From assembly GCA_950295325.1 (NCBI GenBank), contig OX485805.1, positions 7,688,501-7,752,500 of the forward strand: a stretch of DNA of 64,000 nt, given 5' to 3'. The notes under the pieces are model-generated. The model did no database searches. It saw only the letters and a program-made list of their open reading frames with translations, and was not told the DNA's origin. The DNA comes from Polytrichum commune (lineage: Eukaryota > Streptophyta > Polytrichopsida > Polytrichales > Polytrichaceae). Within the stretch, counting starts at the first letter, position 1; every line of letters starts with the position of its first letter. Positions 48,762-59,733 of this stretch are shown piece after piece. The position numbers and the translations under genes were made by a program.

Positions 48762-49477
48762 CTCGGGGGATGCATTGTACTAAACATGTACGAGTATACG
48801 TGAGTGCACAGGAGGGGTATTGATTTGGACCTTGCCGTATTACGTATACATATGGTATACATGTTATAATTTATAATTACGTACATATATGGAAGGCCTT
48901 TAAAAAGTATACAATAATTGTACTTATATGGTACTGTTATTATACTACATATCATAAGTTTTCATATTGGATGCGGAGGAAGTTTTGTAATCGTTGGGTG
49001 GAGTATAGGGATCCAATTGACTTGATGGACCATCCATCAAACGTGGAGATTGGTTTATGTTGGTATCAAAAAGGGGCTAACAACAAGTGGACATATGATC
49101 TTACTGATCATTTGATGGTAGACTTAGAGACAATAATTGCATTGGCTACAATGACATATATTGGTGAATCAAATGTTTATGAGTTACATCCGGGAGATGA
49201 AAAAGTTTTCAACGACTTTGCTGATGAAAGCTAGGATATTTTGTTATACATATTATAGGGGTTGATTACTGTTCAAAAGTATATTTGTATACTTATGTTA
49301 ATGACTATATATGAATGGATGTTTTTTTGTGTATACATATTGTCACTTGTATATTTATTGTTGCAATTGTATGTGTATTACTTCATTTCACAAAAAATAA
49401 CTTGTATATAGGGGGTTTTTAGAGTATGCAGTGAACGCACGTGATTCTAGGTTTTAATGAAAGGTGCACCCCCCGAG
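48762..49477. mobile_element. hAT-like transposon nested in the retroelement (716 bp)
   Basis: A perfect 8-bp duplication AGTGGTGG (48754-48761 and 49478-49485) brackets inverted ends CTCGGGGGATGCA and TGCACCCCCCGAG. Eight-base duplications are the hAT mark. Removing the insert and one 8-mer joins the two halves of the retroelement through a proline-rich linker. The interior is AT-rich and encodes only one short frame. Confidence 0.85.
48971..49234 (+). pseudogene. Short frame in the hAT-like element, possible transposase tail
   Basis: 87 codons from the first ATG, open further upstream. It contains a WVEYRDPIDLMDHPSNVE segment; a DPI-x-L-x-D-rich tail is common at the C-terminus of plant hAT transposases. 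No dimerisation (hATC) domain is present. The assignment rests mainly on context. Confidence 0.4.
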
Positions 49478-49485
49478 AGTGGTGG

Positions 49486-50259
49486 TGTTGTGGTATTATT
49501 GGGAGGGGGGGGTGATGATTTTGGGGGCGTTTTTCCATGTATTGGAGAACTTAATGTTGTATTTTTTGGGGGTAGGTTTGATGTGGTAGGTATCTATGTG
49601 TGTGTTTGTTATTCGTTTTAGGGCTTTATTTAGGTCATGTGGGAGTTGTGGGTCTATTGTTGGGTTTGTTTGGTTGTGTATATATATGATGGATGTTAGT
49701 GACGGTTCTGTATATTGGTAATATTTTGGCCATTATGGCGTGGGGTTATATTGTATGGTATGTGGTGGGATGGTTGTTATGATGTAAATATTTGCGCTTG
49801 TGGTGAGTGGTAGTTTTTGTGGTGTCCAATCAGTGTGGTTGACTATTAGTACGGTGCTTGTTTGTGTGTCTTCTTTGGCGGCCATTCTAGCCCAATGGAT
49901 GGCCTCTAGGGTCGTTTTATGGTCTGTGGGGAATGCTAGGCCTATTCCATTCCATCTAAAGGATTGTACGTGTCCTAAAGAACCAAATAGTATGTCTCGG
50001 GTATGAGGTGAGTTGTATAGTGTGAGCTGCATGGGGCAAGTAAGGGGGGATGAGTAGTATGAGTGTGTAATTTTGAAGGAGTCTATTAGTAATTTAGTAA
50101 TTTCCGGGTGTAGTGTGCGGTGTTGGTTGTTAGGTTGTATGTGTTTTGGTTTTTTCTTGGGGAGGATGGCTATGTATCTTTGTAGGAGCCATAATGTGGG
50201 GTTTTGTATTTCTTTAATGATTATGTTGTTGGGGGTTAGCTGGAGTTGTACCGGGTAGT
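49486..50259 (-). pseudogene. Retroelement domain related to PCIF1 methyltransferase
   Basis: The frame is open from 50257 down to a TAA at 49733-49735, then resumes in the same frame (WPKYYQY...) to about 49530, where a run of nine C bases coincides with a frame change. The core reads YYSSPLTC, a Ser-Pro/Arg-Asp step, FGSLG, a Gly-rich FRWNGIGLAFPTD, then an aliphatic strand VLIVNHTDW. The spacing follows the PCIF1 (cap-adenosine N6-methyltransferase) core: a SPLNC-like step, FGS-x-G, the NPPF catalytic loop, and a strand ending in P-x-W. The NPPF position is AFPTD here, so activity is unlikely. It would sit between the RT and RNase H. The RT itself is not in the window, because the CACTA terminus cuts the element at 50260. 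Confidence 0.55.
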
Positions 50260-51353
50260 CACTACAACAGATTGGGTATTTTGTGACTAGGGAAATATGA
50301 CTAGGGATGACTGGTGACTACAGGCAGTCACATTTTGCCAGGCCTCGACCTTTGGGGGGTACGAAATTCAAAAATATGACTCGCAGTCATATATCATTGT
50401 AGTATTCGGCGTATGTACCGTATATGACGTATGAGAACGACGTGTGCCTTCATAGGGAACGGCAGGGAACGTGTCTGGTGAACGCCCAGTCATATGTGGC
50501 AGTCATATTTTCCCGTGAGTCATATTCTTCAGTCACATTTTGACGATGGTCATTTTTGCCCTTTTTTGGGCAGCCCTTAAAAAAATGAGCTGCCCTAGAT
50601 GGGTCACTTGTGTTTTTGCCCCATGACTCATCGTCTAGTATTGGGATTTGTTGTATTTATTTAATAATGACAAATTCTAGTCAAAATTAATTACTTTTGG
50701 TGCTACGGTATGAACGGCAATGAAAATTAATGAATGGCCCATGTATATTTATTGAATAATTTTTGGTAGAATATAGAGGGGAAATTGGGAAAGAATATTT
50801 GAAGATAGATAGATAGAAACTCCGGTCCCTTTGAGGGGCCGGCGTGAATAGAGTGTCCGTTCGTAATGCCAACAACCCGATGTCCAAGCTATTTCCTCGT
50901 CTACGACGCGCGCCTGCCTCGGGTCGTGCGCCGCCGACCTCGGCCCAACTCGGTAGGGACGGGAGCGAATATTTGAAGTAGTTATTGCCATCATACTAAT
51001 TGAACATGTGCGGTCACAACACAACTAATTTGAGAGGGGTGGTGAGGTTGTCCGTATGCATGTCACAAATTTGAAAGGGTTTAAGGGTTTTGTGTCTACA
51101 TATGAACCTTAGACCGATGCATGTGATTGTCCCAAAAATTTTAATCAAGGATTTCCGTGTGATTTTGGTATGTCGTCTTCTTTTATTATGTGCTTGATAT
51201 CAAAGTTTAGGGATACATGAGCGAGCAACGGGAGGACATGGTGCATCTAATGTGTGTGTTATATAGCCAATACAACAAGGGACTTGATAGGGTCGTGTCA
51301 AATATATGCCCACCTAAGTTTCATTTATAAAACTCTCTTTCTCAGACAGGGAG

Positions 51354-52049
51354 TCAATCATTGTCACAGTCACTATACTCTAAATCATCTACCGATACGT
51401 CGTCTGGTCCATCTAGACATTCTAATGCTTTAACAACCACTCCTGGCCCCACTTCCACTGCATCGCCCAATATGGGTGTCTTTGGTACAAGATCGTCATA
51501 TAAGCCCATCGTATGCAATCCGGGAAAATCTGAAGTCTTGCCCAATGCTATGCATTGAACTTCATCCGTTCTCTGTTGTTTGTAGAATACCCGAACAGAT
51601 CTTGGTTCCTTGCGCAAAACAACTTCCCATCCACATTTGGCCACGTCAGGTGCAAAAAAAACTTGTTCGATGTGGAGAGGGAAGGCAAATGATTGTGCGG
51701 AGTAAGGGATCAATCTTTCAAAATTTACAGTGATAAACCCATATTCATCACGCTTCATGGTGGCCCCATCTCCTTTCATGTTTGCAACCACCCAATTGCA
51801 ATAGAGAACCACCACCTCAAAGTGTCCGTAGTCTACTGATAGGATTTCCTCCACCCAACCCACGTATTCCAGCTCTGCTGCCTTTGGATTTGTATCCTTC
51901 AAGCCCGAGCGACATAGTTGTTGAAATATTGTGGCTACTCCAGAGTCCATTGTTGTCAATTGCGCCTGTGCGCTTCGGACACGGACGTGGTTTCCAAACG
52001 CATATATGGATCGATACGACTTCGCTTGATCTGATGGAGGTAACATCAA
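51354..52049 (-). pseudogene. CACTA transposase, DUF4216-like region
   Basis: A 231-residue frame with the order seen in plant TNP2-type proteins: a tyrosine/aspartate-rich opening, YVGWVEEILSVDYGHFEVVVLYCNWVV-like strands, a DEYGFITVNFER step, then AFPLHIEQVFFAPD and a basic VVLRKEPRSVRVF segment. DUF4216 follows DUF4218 at the C-terminus of these transposases; its own role is not established. An acidic tail ends the frame. The piece at 52059-52307, in another frame and rich in Lys/Arg, probably belongs to the same protein. Confidence 0.78.
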
Positions 52050-52550
52050 GGCCCTAACCTATTCTTGTACCTCCTTAGTCCCTTCTTCTATGGCGCGCAA
52101 CACTGGCTTTGGAAACCAAATGTGAAAATCCTCATCGCGCAACTCCGCTGGGTACACTACCCGGGCCTTCCGCTTCTTACGCCTATATTCGTGGCGCTCA
52201 CATTTGCATCGTGATATGTTATCTTGGTGTTTCCTGCATGACAGACTAGTTATAGCTATGTACATGTTCATACAAAAGTCTACAATCAGAGTGACCACTT
52301 TGGTCAAAATCCCTTGCTGATGGGAAAATCTACGAGGTCCAAGGATTGCATACTAGCGCCAGTCACATTATTCATGTGACTGCATGATATCACTAAGTGC
52401 AGTCATAAATGCAAATAATCGTAGTCATAGGTGACGGAGTTGAGTGTTGTTATAAGAGAGGGGGTGCAAGACAAGTTCTTTCCTCCGAAATTGAACTCAC
52501 CTCCTCCACTCCTCTAGTGGTGCCGCATTGTTCACCACAAACTCGTGTAT

Positions 52551-53405
52551 TCATTGTCGGAGGCTAGGTGAGAGGCGACGCACCCGCTCGGCACCTTCGA
52601 GTATCTCATCATACATTGTTGGGTCTTCTTTGTTATCCCACACTCTTCTAGTGCTCATTGTGTATTCTTGCATATACTCTATGCAATATCCCAATGCCTC
52701 CACTACAACATAGCCTTCAGCCATGCAACCCTCCGGTCGAGCACAGTTTTGGACGTACCCTTTTAGAGTCTTGAGGTACCTCTCTATAGGGTACATCCAA
52801 CGTGTATGCACGGGTCCACAAATTTCCACCTCCTCCACGAGGTGCACAACCAGATGGCTCATGATGTCAAAAAATGATGGCGGGAATTCCTTTTCCAACA
52901 TGCATAGTGCTATGGCCGCTTCGCCCCTCATCTCCTCTATTGCTGCGGGATCAATGGTCTTAGCACATACCTTCCTGAATACACGGCTCAACATTATGAT
53001 TGATGTCCGAACTTCCTTTACCATTGTGCACCGCACACATAGTTGCAACACTTGTTGCATGAGGACATGGTAGTTATGGGATTTCAGGCCTTTTATGTGC
53101 CCATCTACGTTTATACGCTTCATCAGCTGACCCACGTAGTGGCTGGGGGTTCGCAGTGCATGCACTTGCTCCACAAAGACATCACGCTCTTCTTTTGTCA
53201 TAACGTATGAGGACCGAGGTAAAATGACACTGCCTGGTTTCTTTCCTATTACAGGCCAAAAATGCTTGCGTATACCCGCCTCCTTCATGTCGAGACGAAC
53301 TCCAAGTGTGTCCTTCTTTCCAAATATGGTTTTCATGACATTCTCTGCGATGTTTTTTTCACAGCGCATGACATCCAATGTGTGTCGAATTAAAAGATCA
53401 TGCAC
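52551..53405 (-). pseudogene. CACTA transposase, DUF4218 region
   Basis: A 284-residue frame with clear family landmarks: LLIRHTLDVMRCEKNI at the start, GLKSHNYHVLMQQ, a FPPSFFDIMSHLVVHLVEE segment, GPVHTRWMYPIERYLKTLKGYV, and RPEGCMAEGYVV. This is the middle of a CACTA TNP2-type transposase. The preceding TNP2 catalytic domain should lie directly upstream (above 53405) but is absent: the family's tryptophan-rich step before LLIRH cannot be found. The frame is otherwise undamaged, which suggests recent truncation. Confidence 0.88.
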
Positions 53406-53420
53406 AATAACTCGTGCCAG

Positions 53421-54224
53421 TCAGAAATTTGATGATGCGAATCACAATATCACTACATCCAATCATGTGATTGTACATGACTATGTCCCCTCACATAATG
53501 CGCATCGTGAAGTATGATCATGTACGAGGCGTTCATGTTGGACACCTGAACTTTGCAATAAAATATGTTGTTATTATTTCAGGTTTCATAATCTATATAT
53601 GTGAAGTGTTTGTTGTGTACATTTTGTGGACAGATGTAGTCTAAGATGCTGGTTGGTAAGGAATTGGAGTATGTTTCATGCATTGTAATGAACATATTAA
53701 GGTTATGTGTTGATTTGGAAAAGTCAACTACTCGCTTTATGAGGACCTTGTCAAATGCTGCTGTGGAGATGCAATGAGTGAGGTACAAATATGTTTTGCA
53801 GTGTATACTTTTGTTATGTGTAGGTCAGCGTAACTTTATATGGTGAATGTCCACATTCTACGGGAAGTGTTTAGTTTAGGGCACAATGCATAAAAGAGTA
53901 TCAAAAGTTGAATGTGGCAAACTAAGGCAGATCCGTAATTTTATGTTCGGCCATATATGTTGAACCTCCTGTGTTTTCAGTCTTTGTCCGTTCAACAGTG
54001 TATTGATGATTTACTAGTTGTGGAGAATAATAAATATGTAGCAAAATCAGGAACTGAGTTAATGGATGGGCAACCCATGAAGTTGTCAACATTTGTGAAA
54101 AATTTAGAACTTAAAAATGTAGAAACCTGAGTTGTGCTTGTGAAATTGATACAATCTGGATTCAGTGAGGTGATACACTATTTTTCTTAAAGTAATTATG
54201 ACAGGTTTGAGCTTCTGATTGCAG
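53421..54224. other. Spacer between the CACTA remnant and the CLASP fragment
   Basis: No exon of CLASP or of the transposase recognised. The CACTA/host breakpoint should lie near its left edge. Confidence 0.4.
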
Positions 54225-56024
54225 GTACGCTCAATTGCAAGACAGTGTTATCAGAGTTTTTGGCAGGTGCTGGCCAGATCGTGCTCGCCGTCTTTTTCAA
54301 ACTTTTGATCCTGTCATTCAGAGGGTGAGTTGCCTTTTATGTGATCTATGGAAATGCTTGTGAAATAGACATCGGATATTAGCTTGATAATGTTTTTTTC
54401 TTATGCTTTGGTTTCCATTTGATCTAAAATAGTTCCTGTAATCTACAGCATATACATGATGAAGATGGAGGATTTCCAAAGAAATATGGCTTCGCAGTTG
54501 TCAATGACATAGGTGTTTCTCACCAATTTCGTCATTCAACTACCCCTGTGCCTGGGCACTAAGATCAAAATTTTCAGGGTCATCAATCCCATTATCTGGA
54601 CATCCGGCCTCCATGACCAACAGACACAACCATACTCTGGTGTCAGGGTCAAATTTGCTTCAGAAAAGGTCATCAGAGAGTGCTTCTGAGAGGAGTTTAG
54701 AGAGTGTTCTACAAGCTAGTCAACAGCAAGTGATTGCCATAGAGACCATGTTGAAAGGAGCTGTCCTTGAGGACAAGGGGTCCTTCTTTCCCGTCACCCA
54801 GACTGGAGGAAATATGCCAGGTGATTTGCCGCACTTGCTCTTTGGAAACAGCGTTACCAATATTTCATGCTTGTCTGTAATGGACTCAATTAAGTTTTGT
54901 TTGCTGTTATTTGTGTACGAGTAGCACTCACCAGGAATGTGCAATTGCTGGAATCCAATTTGAATGTAACAGGTGATGGAACATATTCAAGGATACACCC
55001 AGCTACGGCTGGTTGGCCACCGCGATCAGGTGTTGAGCCTCCCTCTACTCAAGACCCAACATATCCTGCCAATTTGCGGTCAACGGCATTCATGGGATCT
55101 AATATGCCTTCTTACCATTCAGGAAACGCGAGTAAAACTGTAAGCGGGATACACAATTTTCATGACTTGGGTTCTGGGAAAATAGGAGATTACAATGGCA
55201 TGAATAGAGAGGCTGAAGTTGCTGGGAAGGCACAGACAGCAAAGAGGGTACCGGCAAACACACAAAAATACAATTTTCGCAATATATACGGTGATTCTGA
55301 TGAGATCAAGTCTGCAAAAAGAATCCCAAAGTTAGATGGGCATTTGGAAAGATTACTGGCTGAAGCCACTTCGAATGTAATGCCTGCTTATCAAAGGCCT
55401 CTTCTTCGACGGAGTGGCGCAGTGAGGTCATCAAGCACTATTAGGAACAACATAGAGGATAGTTACCCAGCTGTTGATATGAATTTCTCTGGAGAGGCGT
55501 CCGCATACATGGACGGATTGACGTCCTTGAATGATGCTCTTACGGAAGGATTGAGCCCAAGTGCAGATTGGTCTTCTCATGTTGCAGCATTTACATTCCT
55601 CAGGAAATCACTTCAACAAGGGAATAAGGGACTTCAAGAAGTAGGACAAAGCTTTGAGAGAGTGATGAGACTGTTCTCTGAACACTTGGATGATCCGCGT
55701 CACAAAGTGGCACATGTTGCACTGTCTGCATTGGTGGAGCTAGTACCAGCTTGCCGGAAGGCATTTGAGACATACTTGGAGAGGATTTTGCCACATGTAT
55801 TTGCGCGGCTTGTAGATGCTAAAGAGGTGATTCGACTCTTGAGTACCTCTGCTCTAGAGACTATGGGGAATACATATAGTATTGATGCACTGTTGCCTGC
55901 ACTTTTGCGGTCACTAGATGAGCAGCGTTCTCCAAAGGCAAAGATGGCAGTAATTGAATTTGCCATCGCTGCATTTACGAAGCTTGCTCTTAATGGCGAG
56001 GCATCAGGAGGGAGTGGGTTACTT
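54225..56024 (+). pseudogene. CLASP (microtubule plus-end protein) fragment, three exons
   Basis: Exon pieces with canonical borders: 54225-54324 (RCWPDRARRLFQTFDPVIQR), 54449-54820 (opens with DEDGGF; later SASERSLESVLQASQQQV) and 54973-56024. The last has YQRPLLRR, then a TOG-type HEAT array: SADWSSHVAAFTFLRKSL, LDDPRHKVAHVALSALVEL, and LLPALLRSLDEQRSPKAK. Plant CLASP stabilises cortical microtubules. The N-terminal TOG domains and the C-terminal part are missing, exon 2 has a stop at 54560-54562 and a frame change, and similarity ends after GEASGGSGLL. It joins directly to glutamate synthase sequence in the same orientation. Confidence 0.85.
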
Positions 56025-56080
56025 AGTCGTGGAAAACAATTCTCATGACTTCTGACATTGACATTTATATTCCATTCCAG

Positions 56081-57043
56081 ACTTTGATCACAACTCGCTC
56101 CGTGAAAGGGTAGCACTCAGAGTTGATGGAGGCTTCAAAAGTGGAGTGGATGTGGTGATGGCAGCAACTATGGGTGCTGATGAATTTGGGTTTGGGTCCA
56201 TTGCCATGATTGCCACTGGCTGTATCATGGCTCGTATTTGCCTCACAAATAATTGTCCCGTTGGTGTTGCCAGCCAAGTAAGATTATGTCTATTCTCATT
56301 GGTCCTGTATACGATCTTTTTTTCTTCTTTTTTTGGGTCAGGAATATGGTGCTTGTAGTTGTTATGTCACATTGTGATCACTGAATCATTTGCTGCAATA
56401 GCATGCTTTTTATCATAAGCATGTTGGGTCCATTTCCAAGTTTGATATGTTTATAAACTGTCACAAGCCTGCAGTAGTTGAGCAAATGAAGAATTTGGAG
56501 AAGCTGGAGCTCAAATTAATTTGTTTTGCATGGAGAGAATGCACTTTTGTAAACATTAGACGTGTAAAAGTAGCCTAACAAAATGAATATCTTTCAGAGG
56601 GAAGAGATGCGTGCGAGGTTCCCTGGAGTACCTGGTGATCTTGTGAATTATTTCTTATATGTTGCAAAAGAGGTAAGCTTTTATTGGCATCGCTATTTTA
56701 AGGCAAAGATACATCCTCATGATACAAGTTGCATAGGAGTTTTAGTTGTTAAACTACTAATCTTTAGTATTTCTCTTATTTTCTACAAATCTAGTGGATG
56801 TGAATCTTGGTTATAATGTCTTCACATGAATTCAGTGTTATGGTGATTCTACCTTCTGAGACTTTTGAGGTTAGAAGTCTACGACAGATTGATTAAGCTC
56901 CTTGTACATCAGGTTCAAGGGATTCTTGCACAACTGGGATTTGAAAAACTTGACGACATCATTGGGCGAACTGATATTTTGAAATCACAAGACGTTCAAC
57001 TATCAAGGACAAAATCATTGGACTTGAGCTTCCTGATGGCTGT
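56081..57043 (+). pseudogene. Ferredoxin-dependent glutamate synthase fragment, three exons
   Basis: Exons 56081-56277, 56598-56672 and 56913-57043 with AG/GT borders (the last 3' border uncertain). They encode the FMN/synthase region of Fd-[54 protein letters not shown] (contributing the Cys-rich Fe-S segment), [20 protein letters not shown] and LAQLGFEKLDDIIGRTDIL. Fd-GOGAT makes glutamate from glutamine and 2-oxoglutarate in plastids. Only about 130 codons are present, out of a protein of about 1600 residues, so this is a fragment. Introns are retained, which argues against retrotransposition. It begins about 55 bp after the CLASP break. Confidence 0.87.
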
Positions 57044-57429
57044 ATGACTGGTTTCAACATGCTCTGCTTTTGATATGAATTTGATATCTGATTTAAGTAG
57101 GTTGAAGTATCAGTCCATGTTAGAGGCTTTTGTTTGTAAAATATGCATCTCGTGTCAAATTTGGAGAATAGGCAAGTCGGACTAGGTTATGTACTGTGAG
57201 CATAAGATTTTGGAGTTCTATAGATTTTGTAGAAAAATCACAAACTAGTTCTGGCATAGGATATTTTCTATTTTGTAACATTGTTATGATATATCCATGG
57301 GTATTTAATTTTTTGTCTTTGAATTACATGCTAGTTTCTGAAAGTAGCAGATCACCTTTTTGAAAAGAAAAACATGTATACTATATTACTATCATTTGAA
57401 CTTGGTTCTATGATTCAGTAGTAGACACA
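57044..57429. other. AT-rich flank after the GOGAT fragment
   Basis: No further GOGAT exon recognised. It may be intron sequence of the captured fragment. Confidence 0.4.
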
Positions 57430-57780
57430 AGAGTGTGTTGTTAAAACATCCACCCATCCACCGAGAAGACGTACCTAACACTAACCCATCCACCGAGAAT
57501 GCCCACCCAACACTAACCCATCTACCGGGGATGCCAACCCAACCCCCACTCAACTCTTAACCATCCACCGAGGGTGCCCACCCAACACCCACCGGACATT
57601 AACCCATCGCCGAGGACGCCCACCCAACACCCACCCAACCCTAACCCATCGTTGAGGACGTCCACCCAACACCCACCCGACCCTAACCCATCGCCGAGGA
57701 CGCCCACCCAATACCCACCCGACACTAACCCATCTACCGAAAACGCCCACCCAACACTAACCCTTGAACACCCGGGCCCA
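57430..57780. repeat. 42-bp minisatellite
   Basis: About eight units, best read as AACCCATCGCCGAGGACGCC followed by CACCCAACACCCACCCGACCCT. The period is a multiple of three, so all frames stay open; this explains the Gly-Val-Leu-rich and Pro-Thr-rich frames on both strands, which are not genes. Flanking DNA to 58140 shows nothing further. Confidence 0.9.
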
Positions 57781-58499
57781 ACCCAACACCTACCTAGTAC
57801 CCACCCTCACCCATTGAATGCCACCCACTAACGGGTAACAATGGCACCTATTTGGTCACTTGTCGACCGACGTGGCATGCTTGGATAGGACAATTAGAAA
57901 CGAAACCGGCAGTGGTGACCATGTGGGTGAGTATCTACCCGAATGCCACCTCCATATGTACCCTACATCAGACTCGACACCCAGCCCGGTTTATCCTGGT
58001 GCACCATGCCACCCAATATGTCCACCCTCAGTCGGTTAGTTTGGTGACCGGTATGCTAAACCCGTGAACGGGTAACTTGTCATACCCTCCATATACTCTA
58101 ATGTGGGCCGTGTCAACACATGATAGGTGAATGGCATATGTGCACTGTGAGGCCAAACCACCCACCCTTAAGCGTTCTAGTTCGGGTGAGGGAATGGGTA
58201 TCACATTCGTGTTTCCATACTCCATTTTACCAAATTCGTGCGACTCCATTACAATTCCATCAATCATAGCACACCAATCCATTCCACGATAATATTACAA
58301 ACGTTAATAAACGCTCTTCTCTATCATCACAATCATAAAGCCCTCCTAGCTTGCTAATGAACTAAGTATTTAAACTAACATGAAGTAATAACCTAATTAC
58401 TTCACTATCTCTAAGCCTAAGGTAGCACCATGGTCCCCTCACTTACATCACCTTGGCCCCCTTTAATCCTCTACCTAACTACAATTGTAAGCCTCGGCT

Positions 58500-58758
58500 A
58501 TATCAGTTAGGACCTGGGAATGCGACCGTATAAGGCCCTTGGACTGCATCGTATAAGGCCCCTGGACCGCAACTGTCTAAGCCTCGAAGTAACCAGCAAG
58601 GCCCTGGAACTGCACCTGTTAAGGCCCCTGGACTACACCGTATAAGGCCCCTGGACCGCAACTGTCTCAGCCTCGATGGTAACCAGCAAGGCCCTTGAAC
58701 TGCACCTGTTAAGGCCCCTGGACCGCAACTGTCCAAGCCTCGAAGTAACCAGCAAGGT
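58500..58758. repeat. Tandem array inside LTR copy c
   Basis: Units with AAGGCCCCTGGACTGCACC, GTATAAGGCCCCTGGACCGC and AACTGTCTAAGCCTCGAAGTAACCAGC. The array resumes after the nested LTR at 59734-59930, showing that the nested element landed within it. Confidence 0.85.
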
Positions 58759-59733
58759 TGTCGCAACCCTTGCTAGGTCCCTTAACAATCTTGCCAATTT
58801 TCGTTTCTAGCAAAGGTTACGAGCGCTAACCCTTCGCATTCCGCCATGCTAATGGATAGCTCCTCTTACCCCGGACCAATAATTCATAAGAGGGAACCAA
58901 CCCTCCTACTTTGCTTTCGGGACTCACCCCTTAATCGGTAACCCATTTCCCCAATGTGGACTTCCATCCATGGAAGTCCAATCCTATGTTGATCATCGCA
59001 TTGCCGGAGCAACACTACAACAACCCGAAGCATACTAGGCAACTATGGCCTCACAATAGGCCAAAGCCCATGGAGGCCTTGCCGTTCGGCCTCGGGTGGG
59101 TGAGGCCACACCACCTCACCCATATAAGCCTCTAGGACTCTACGCGGGGCCCCTACGTACCCCACCGTCAACCAACCTCTTGTCTCTCCACCAAGAGTTG
59201 GGGCCAAGTGGACATTTTCCTTTAGCCGCTGGGCCTAGAAGCCCCCACAGCTCCAGACCATCATAACTTCCTTGTATGATGTCTGATGCTAACACTTGAC
59301 CACTCCATCTTCATCTACGCTTCACGTAGATGCCGATGGACTCCTCACTTGCCCCATTCGGGCAAGTCTTGAGGAAGTTATGCCTGTTTGAACCTTGGCA
59401 GTCCCGGGAATCACTCCCAGGCACTGCTGTACCAGGGCGCTGTCCCGGGACAGCGCCCCACTCAAATGGCCATAACTCCTAGCTTACACCTCCGATTGAG
59501 GTGTTCTTGAGCATTCTAGAATCACCATGCCATGAGCTACACATAGCTCATGGCCTTACCCTTGTGCCTCCTAGTCTCCGTGGGTGGGAGGCGTTCCCAA
59601 CGCCCGGGGCCCTCACCCACACTAGGATCACTTGGGCCCTCTCACCAACGGCGCCACAAGTCCCGGGGGTCACTCCGGGGTCCCCCTTGTGCCCATGGTG
59701 TTTCGGGCACTCCTCATGGAGAGGTGCGCGACA
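58759..59733 (-). mobile_element. Solo LTR, family 2, nested and reversed (975 bp)
   Basis: Reverse-complement relative of 28798-29721. It begins TGTCGCAA and ends GCGCGACA on the plus strand, flanked by AAGGT (58754-58758) and AAGGC (59734-59738). The array unit has AAGGC at this place, so the left copy has one substitution. It shares the GTGCCCATGGTGTTT and ACTCCTCATGGAGAGG end region with the other copy. Confidence 0.85.

Larger units (their letters stand above)
47150..50259 (-). mobile_element. RLE-type non-LTR retrotransposon, 3' part
   Basis: In coding order (minus strand): PCIF1-like domain, proline-rich linker, RNase H, CCHC knuckle, RLE nuclease. The reverse transcriptase and everything 5' of the PCIF1-like domain are missing beyond 50260. 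Damage includes two in-frame stops, one probable poly-C frameshift, an active-site change in RNase H and a hAT insertion. The C-rich, A-rich coding strand is compositionally unlike its surroundings. Confidence 0.8.
50260..53420 (-). mobile_element. CACTA (En/Spm) transposon, truncated
   Basis: The left end CACTACAACAGATTGGGTAT is a standard plant CACTA terminus, followed by subterminal TGACT/AGTCA-containing repeats at about 50280-50540. Similar words recur at about 52345-52440. The coding strand runs toward this terminus and holds the DUF4218 and DUF4216 parts of a TNP2-type transposase. No matching inverted end was found to the right, and coding similarity stops abruptly at about 53405-53420, so the TNP2 catalytic part and the other terminus are lost. 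Confidence 0.85.

Noticed and set aside
51361-52057. Plus-strand frames opposite the CACTA transposase, such as 51782-52057
   Set aside because: Shadows of the DUF4216-like frame.
54225-57043. A single functional CLASP-GOGAT fusion gene
   Set aside because: An in-frame stop at 54560-54562, a frame change in exon 2, and missing ends of both proteins make a working fusion unlikely.
57522-57831. Gly/Val- and Pro/Thr-rich frames on both strands
   Set aside because: Products of the 42-bp minisatellite, open because the period is divisible by three.
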